Below are positions 7,031 to 8,990 of a stretch of 8,990 nucleotides of DNA, in pieces (position 1 is the stretch's first letter; each line of letters opens with the position of its first letter). The stretch lies in NCBI GenBank assembly GCA_018066165.1, contig JAGHRX010000106.1, positions 1-8,990 of the forward strand, read 5' to 3'. The notes below the pieces were generated by a model. That model was not told the origin of the DNA. It searched no databases and was given only the letters and a program-made list of their open reading frames with translations. The position numbers and the translations under genes are program-made. Source of the DNA: UBA1723 sp018066165 (lineage in GTDB: Bacteria; Bacteroidota; Bacteroidia; Bacteroidales; Paludibacteraceae).

Positions 7031-7069
7031 TTGAAATATTGCACGGTAGTTGTAATTTTGCTATTTTTG
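7031..7069 (+). promoter_or_regulatory. Orphan double promoter with no gene behind it
   Basis: Two overlapping Bacteroidetes-type promoters fit. One has TTG at 7031-7033 and TAATTTTG at 7053-7060 (spacer 19). The other has TTG at 7039-7041 and TATTTTTG at 7062-7069 (spacer 20). Both point towards the Rhs fragment, but no open frame begins within the next 250 bases. It may be the promoter of a gene that has been deleted, or drive a non-coding transcript or the gene at 7355. Confidence 0.5.
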
Positions 7070-7154
7070 CGACGTCGATTCAAAAGAAACGACAAGCGAT
7101 CTTTAACTCGAAACGCACAGACTGAATCCTCCATTCATAAGTAGCGAACCAGTT

Positions 7155-7176
7155 CCCCCTCAGGGGGTTAGGGGGC
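7155..7176. repeat. G/C-run palindrome at the junction with the Rhs fragment
   Basis: CCCCCT and AGGGGG face each other across a single base (7155-7160 and 7162-7167), and a second GGGGG run follows at 7171-7175. The recognisable Rhs sequence begins about five bases later at 7181. It looks like a small interspersed palindromic element or a recombination junction rather than a terminator, because no gene ends before it. Confidence 0.6.
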
Positions 7177-7180
7177 TTTG

Positions 7181-7345
7181 ACAGGCTTGTACTACTATGG
7201 TGCTAGATATCTGGATCCGACTGGGGCGATGTGGCTGAGTGTGGATCCGATGTGGGAGAAGAACATAGACGCAACTCCTTATAACTATTGTCATGGAAAT
7301 TTAATGCGAGTAGATAGGAAAGTCCTAATGCTCACATTCCAATAA
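7181..7345 (+). pseudogene. Rhs core remnant (end of the core only)
   Basis: The frame starting at 7181 reads TGLYYYGARYLDPTGAMWLS and continues VDPMWEKNIDATPYNYCHGN, the last conserved block of a Bacteroidetes Rhs core, then LMRVD. The diagnostic proline of GNP and the closing DPDG are lost. The frame runs on into unrelated residues and stops at 7343-7345. An in-frame TAG at 7169-7171 lies just upstream and no start codon precedes the block, so it cannot be a working gene. It is about 85% identical over 120 bases to 8232-8351, with 47 of 48 bases equal at 7214-7261 against 8265-8312. It is probably the scar of an older Rhs-toxin cassette whose toxin is gone and whose immunity gene may be the next gene. 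Confidence 0.85.
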
Positions 7346-7354
7346 AATGAAATT

Positions 7355-7708
7355 ATGAATTTTTGTTTTGATGACTTGTACTCGTATCGTTTTATGTATG
7401 ACAGTGATAACGATGAAATTGAAATTTCATTTGATAGCTATTATTCAAAAGATGAGAAGATTTTTATTGAAAAAAAATGCACTTTAATCATTGAAGGTTG
7501 GACTGTTGCGAAAGGAAAACTATCAAAGGATAGTAGGTGGTCTTCTTGTATTGATAGATTTATTGGAGTCGTCGATATGATATTAAATATAGAAGAATCG
7601 GAAGATGTAAATGGGTCATGTTTATTGATGACAGTCATGACGAATGATGATCGTTATGTAGATTGGTATTTTGAAAATGCAAAAATTAAGTTTGTGGTAA
7701 ATGATTAA
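7355..7708 (+). CDS. Small acidic protein, candidate orphan immunity protein
   Basis: I do not recognise the family with certainty. The 117-residue protein is soluble, rich in Asp and Glu and in aromatic residues, with no signal peptide or membrane segment, and looks like a compact alpha/beta protein (alternating strands such as DEIEISFDSYY and KCTLIIEGW, and a C-terminal DRYVDWYFENAKIKFVV). Base composition is clearly more AT-rich than the phosphate genes, which fits horizontal acquisition. It begins ten bases after the stop of the Rhs core remnant. In Rhs loci, small acidic proteins right after the toxin end are typically immunity proteins, so I infer an immunity gene left after its toxin was deleted. 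No Shine-Dalgarno is visible. Alternatives are an unrelated hypothetical protein or the antitoxin for a toxin elsewhere. Confidence 0.6.
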   Translation: MNFCFDDLYSYRFMYDSDNDEIEISFDSYYSKDEKIFIEKKCTLIIEGWTVAKGKLSKDSRWSSCIDRFIGVVDMILNIEESEDVNGSCLLMTVMTNDDRYVDWYFENAKIKFVVND

Positions 7709-7727
7709 GAATGTACGGGAAAATTCC

Positions 7728-7785
7728 AAAGGGTGGAACGCCCTTGCACCCGTCTTCTTCCGCGAGCCCGTAAGGGCGAGCGAGA
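7728..7785 (+). repeat. Structured repeat, copy 1 (two hairpins)
   Basis: Hairpin 1 is AAGGGTG (7729-7735) with CGCCCTT (7739-7745) around GAA. Hairpin 2 has GCCC (7766-7769) and GGGC (7774-7777) closing a GTAA loop, flanked on both sides by GA (7764-7765 and 7778-7779) and then CGC against GCG. It aligns with copy 2 at 7994-8050 in the same orientation with one single-base length difference. Confidence 0.75.
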
Positions 7786-7816
7786 AAGTCAATGTTCCCG
7801 ACGCAAAGCGAATAAA

Positions 7817-7865
7817 CCGACACCATAATGATTTAGGTCTTCGACCTCAACCATTATGGAATCGG
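7817..7865. repeat. Long imperfect hairpin between the two structured repeats
   Basis: CCGA (7817-7820) pairs with TCGG (7862-7865), CCATAATG (7823-7830) with CATTATGG (7852-7859), and AGGTC (7835-7839) with GACCT (7843-7847) around a TTC loop. The internal loops are symmetric (2x2 and 4x4 bases). No T run follows, so it is not a simple terminator. It could be a structured RNA or a DNA cruciform. Confidence 0.65.
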
Positions 7866-7931
7866 CTATCGTCGGAGATAAAGGGTCTACGACACTTGGG
7901 AAAAATGACAATACCAAACTGGAAAAATAAT

Positions 7932-7939
7932 TATCTTTG
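7932..7939 (+). promoter_or_regulatory. Possible -7 box in front of the truncated Rhs gene
   Basis: TATCTTTG followed by CA fits the Bacteroidetes -7 box well. No convincing -33 element lies 19-21 bases upstream. A start point near 7946 would place the in-frame ATG at 7959 only about 13 bases into the transcript. It could be a chance match. Confidence 0.35.
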
Positions 7940-7958
7940 CAGATGTCAAGATTATAGC

Positions 7959-8849
7959 ATGACAGATGGATTGTTTCAAAATACGAGGAGTGCAAAGGGC
8001 GGTACGCCCTTGTCCCGTCCACTTCCGCGAGTGCGTAAGCACGAGCGGAATCATCATCTCATTTTCTTCTATCACCCAGACTATCTTGGATCAACTTCTT
8101 ACGTGACCGATGCAGATGGAAACATCGCCCAGCACATCGAATACATCCCTTATGGAGAGGAGTTTGTGGAAGAAAGAAATAATTTATTCTCAACCAATTT
8201 CTTATTCAATGCCAAAGAGTTGGACAACGAGACTGGTCTCTATTACTATGGAGCAAGATATTTGGATCCGACTGGGGCAATGTGGCTGAGTGTGGATCCG
8301 ATGTGGGAGAAGAATGTTGGGGCATCTCCATATAACTATTGTCATAGTAATCCTATTATGATGGTGGACCCGGATGGTCTTAGTGATTATGAAGTTGATC
8401 CAGAAGGTAATGTAAAATGTGTAAACCCAAAAACAAAAACACATACACTTTATTCTATAAATGAAAAAGGAGTTCGCACTGGTGAGAAAATAAACGTCAT
8501 TAACAAATCGATTCTTGATCAACTAACAAAGGATAGAGATGATTATAGTGGCAATTATGCAATAACAAAATCTGATGAAGTATTAGATATTTTTTCATTT
8601 CTTGCTCATTCTTCTTCTAAAGCGGAATGGGGATTATCGCAATTCTCCGATAATAGTTACACGATATACACTAGACATATTTTCGATAAGGTTACTCCTT
8701 ATATTGGAGATAAAACTCCATATGATCTAAAGCTAAGAATACATTCTCATCCTGGAATGGGTAAAAATTTAGAGGGTGGTTCTGAAGGAGCTTCGGGATG
8801 GTATAATGCCAATCAGGTTTCTGGAGATATGGCGAATATTGGTGATTAA
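7959..8849 (+). CDS. Truncated Rhs core with C-terminal JAB/JAMM-like toxin domain
   Basis: The open frame carries only the end of an Rhs core followed by a variable toxin tip. It is in fact open from 7701, but that part is unlike protein. I use ATG 7959 (residue 1), which follows a possible -7 box; true Rhs sequence begins about residue 35 (position 8061) with FFYHPDYLGS. The core closes with YLDPTG and MVDPDG (residues 136-140). The next ~156 residues are the toxin part. HSHP at 262-265 and SGD at 288-290, with an upstream Glu in AEWG (223), resemble the zinc-binding JAMM motif of JAB-type metallopeptidases, known as toxin tips in polymorphic toxins. N-terminal Rhs repeats and a secretion signal are missing, and a TAA ends the frame inside the toxin, so it is probably not a working toxin. 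It may be a silent cassette. Confidence 0.7.
   Translation: MTDGLFQNTRSAKGGTPLSRPLPRVRKHERNHHLIFFYHPDYLGSTSYVTDADGNIAQHIEYIPYGEEFVEERNNLFSTNFLFNAKELDNETGLYYYGARYLDPTGAMWLSVDPMWEKNVGASPYNYCHSNPIMMVDPDGLSDYEVDPEGNVKCVNPKTKTHTLYSINEKGVRTGEKINVINKSILDQLTKDRDDYSGNYAITKSDEVLDIFSFLAHSSSKAEWGLSQFSDNSYTIYTRHIFDKVTPYIGDKTPYDLKLRIHSHPGMGKNLEGGSEGASGWYNANQVSGDMANIGD
7994..8050 (+). repeat. Structured repeat, copy 2 (two hairpins)
   Basis: Hairpin 1 is AAGGGCG (7995-8001) with CGCCCTT (8005-8011) around GTA. Hairpin 2 is TTCCGC (8023-8028) with GCGGAA (8045-8050), a GA/GA step, then GTGC (8031-8034) with GCAC (8039-8042) closing a GTAA loop, a GNRA-type tetraloop if transcribed. It ends about ten bases before the Rhs core begins. 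Against copy 1, two stem pairs change on both sides and one changes from wobble to C-G, so the structure is kept while the sequence differs. Confidence 0.8.
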
Positions 8850-8990
8850 TACGACCTTTGGAAACGTAGATATGGAGAAAACAACAAGAACAAACCATTC
8901 CCTAAATTTTTTTTATATCACAGAAATAGCAATAAACTTTATCAATATACACCATGGATATGGCAAATTTATTTAGGTGTAGTAAAAGGC
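8850..8990 (+). pseudogene. Continuation of the Rhs toxin frame beyond an in-frame stop
   Basis: After the TAA at 8847-8849 the same frame stays open for all 47 remaining codons to the window edge. It reads as real protein: YDLWKRRYGENNKNKPF, then PKFFLYHRNSNKLYQYTPW and IWQIYLGVVKG. The rich, amphipathic content suggests that this is the original C-terminal end of the JAB-like toxin and that the stop is a secondary nonsense change (one base change would restore a sense codon) or a sequence error. The true end lies outside the window. Confidence 0.7.

Larger units (their letters stand above)
6941..7180. other. Non-coding stretch between pstS and the Rhs debris
   Basis: I see no convincing protein, tRNA or insertion-sequence end here. 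The short open frames that cross it run in from the end of pstS or lack protein-like content. Its only structured elements are a pair of promoter-like boxes near 7031-7069 and a G/C-run palindrome at 7155-7176, described separately. Confidence 0.6.

Noticed and set aside
6734..7134. Open frames crossing the pstS terminator and the following spacer
   Set aside because: They run across a strong hairpin terminator, overlap pstS in other frames, and their translations do not resemble proteins.
7155..7176. Terminator at the G/C-run palindrome
   Set aside because: Arms are separated by one base, no T run follows, and no gene ends upstream.
7701..7958. Coding start of the Rhs frame at 7701
   Set aside because: The first ~86 codons translate palindromic repeats and a hairpin, show no Rhs similarity, and overlap the end of the preceding gene. 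The open frame there seems accidental.
7728..8050. CRISPR array
   Set aside because: Only two imperfect copies about 266 bases apart with internal hairpins; no regular spacers and no cas gene.
8202..8522. Minus-strand open frame opposite the Rhs core end
   Set aside because: It is antisense to a conserved Rhs core, is rich in Ile, Thr and His runs, and has no recognisable domain.
8847..8849. Recoded stop (selenocysteine or readthrough signal)
   Set aside because: TAA is not a selenocysteine codon and no recoding structure is evident; a nonsense change or sequence error is simpler.

Overview
The window looks like a member of the Bacteroidales (Prevotella- or Bacteroides-like). The evidence is Bacteroidetes-type -7 promoter boxes (TAnnTTTG) in front of several genes, an absence of strong Shine-Dalgarno sites, an OprO/P-type outer-membrane porin, a Bacteroidetes-style PstS lipoprotein and Bacteroidetes-style Rhs cores. 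I cannot assign a species from sequence alone.

Positions 21-6880 are a phosphate-acquisition region. On the minus strand a family 2 glycosyltransferase-like gene, pstC and pstA are packed tightly (gap of 3 bases, then a 4-base overlap). Divergent from them on the plus strand is pstB, followed 27 bases later by a PLP-dependent Cys/Met-metabolism enzyme of the O-acetylhomoserine sulfhydrylase type and a strong terminator. A second plus-strand unit encodes an OprO/P-type porin and the phosphate-binding lipoprotein PstS, also closed by a terminator. The genes form one route: phosphate enters the periplasm through the porin, is captured by PstS, and is pumped inward by PstC/PstA driven by the PstB ATPase. 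The pst system is therefore split over three transcripts, and no phoU lies in the window. The pstB and porin promoters share the same -7 box, a short element at identical spacing and an 11-bp operator-like word, so co-regulation is likely, plausibly by a PhoB-like response regulator.

Positions 6941-8990 are an accessory, degraded region of Rhs (polymorphic toxin) debris. It holds an orphan promoter, a GC-rich palindrome, a fragment of about 40 codons from the end of an Rhs core, a small acidic gene that may be an orphan immunity gene, and two copies of a structured repeat flanking a long hairpin. Last comes an N-terminally truncated Rhs core fused to a C-terminal domain with a JAB/JAMM metalloprotease-like motif. 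That last reading frame is cut by one in-frame TAA, after which it stays open and protein-like to the window edge. This suggests recent toxin inactivation, a silent cassette, or a sequencing error. The structured repeat, whose two copies show compensatory base-pair changes, is the most unusual signal here. The shared phosphate operator comes next.
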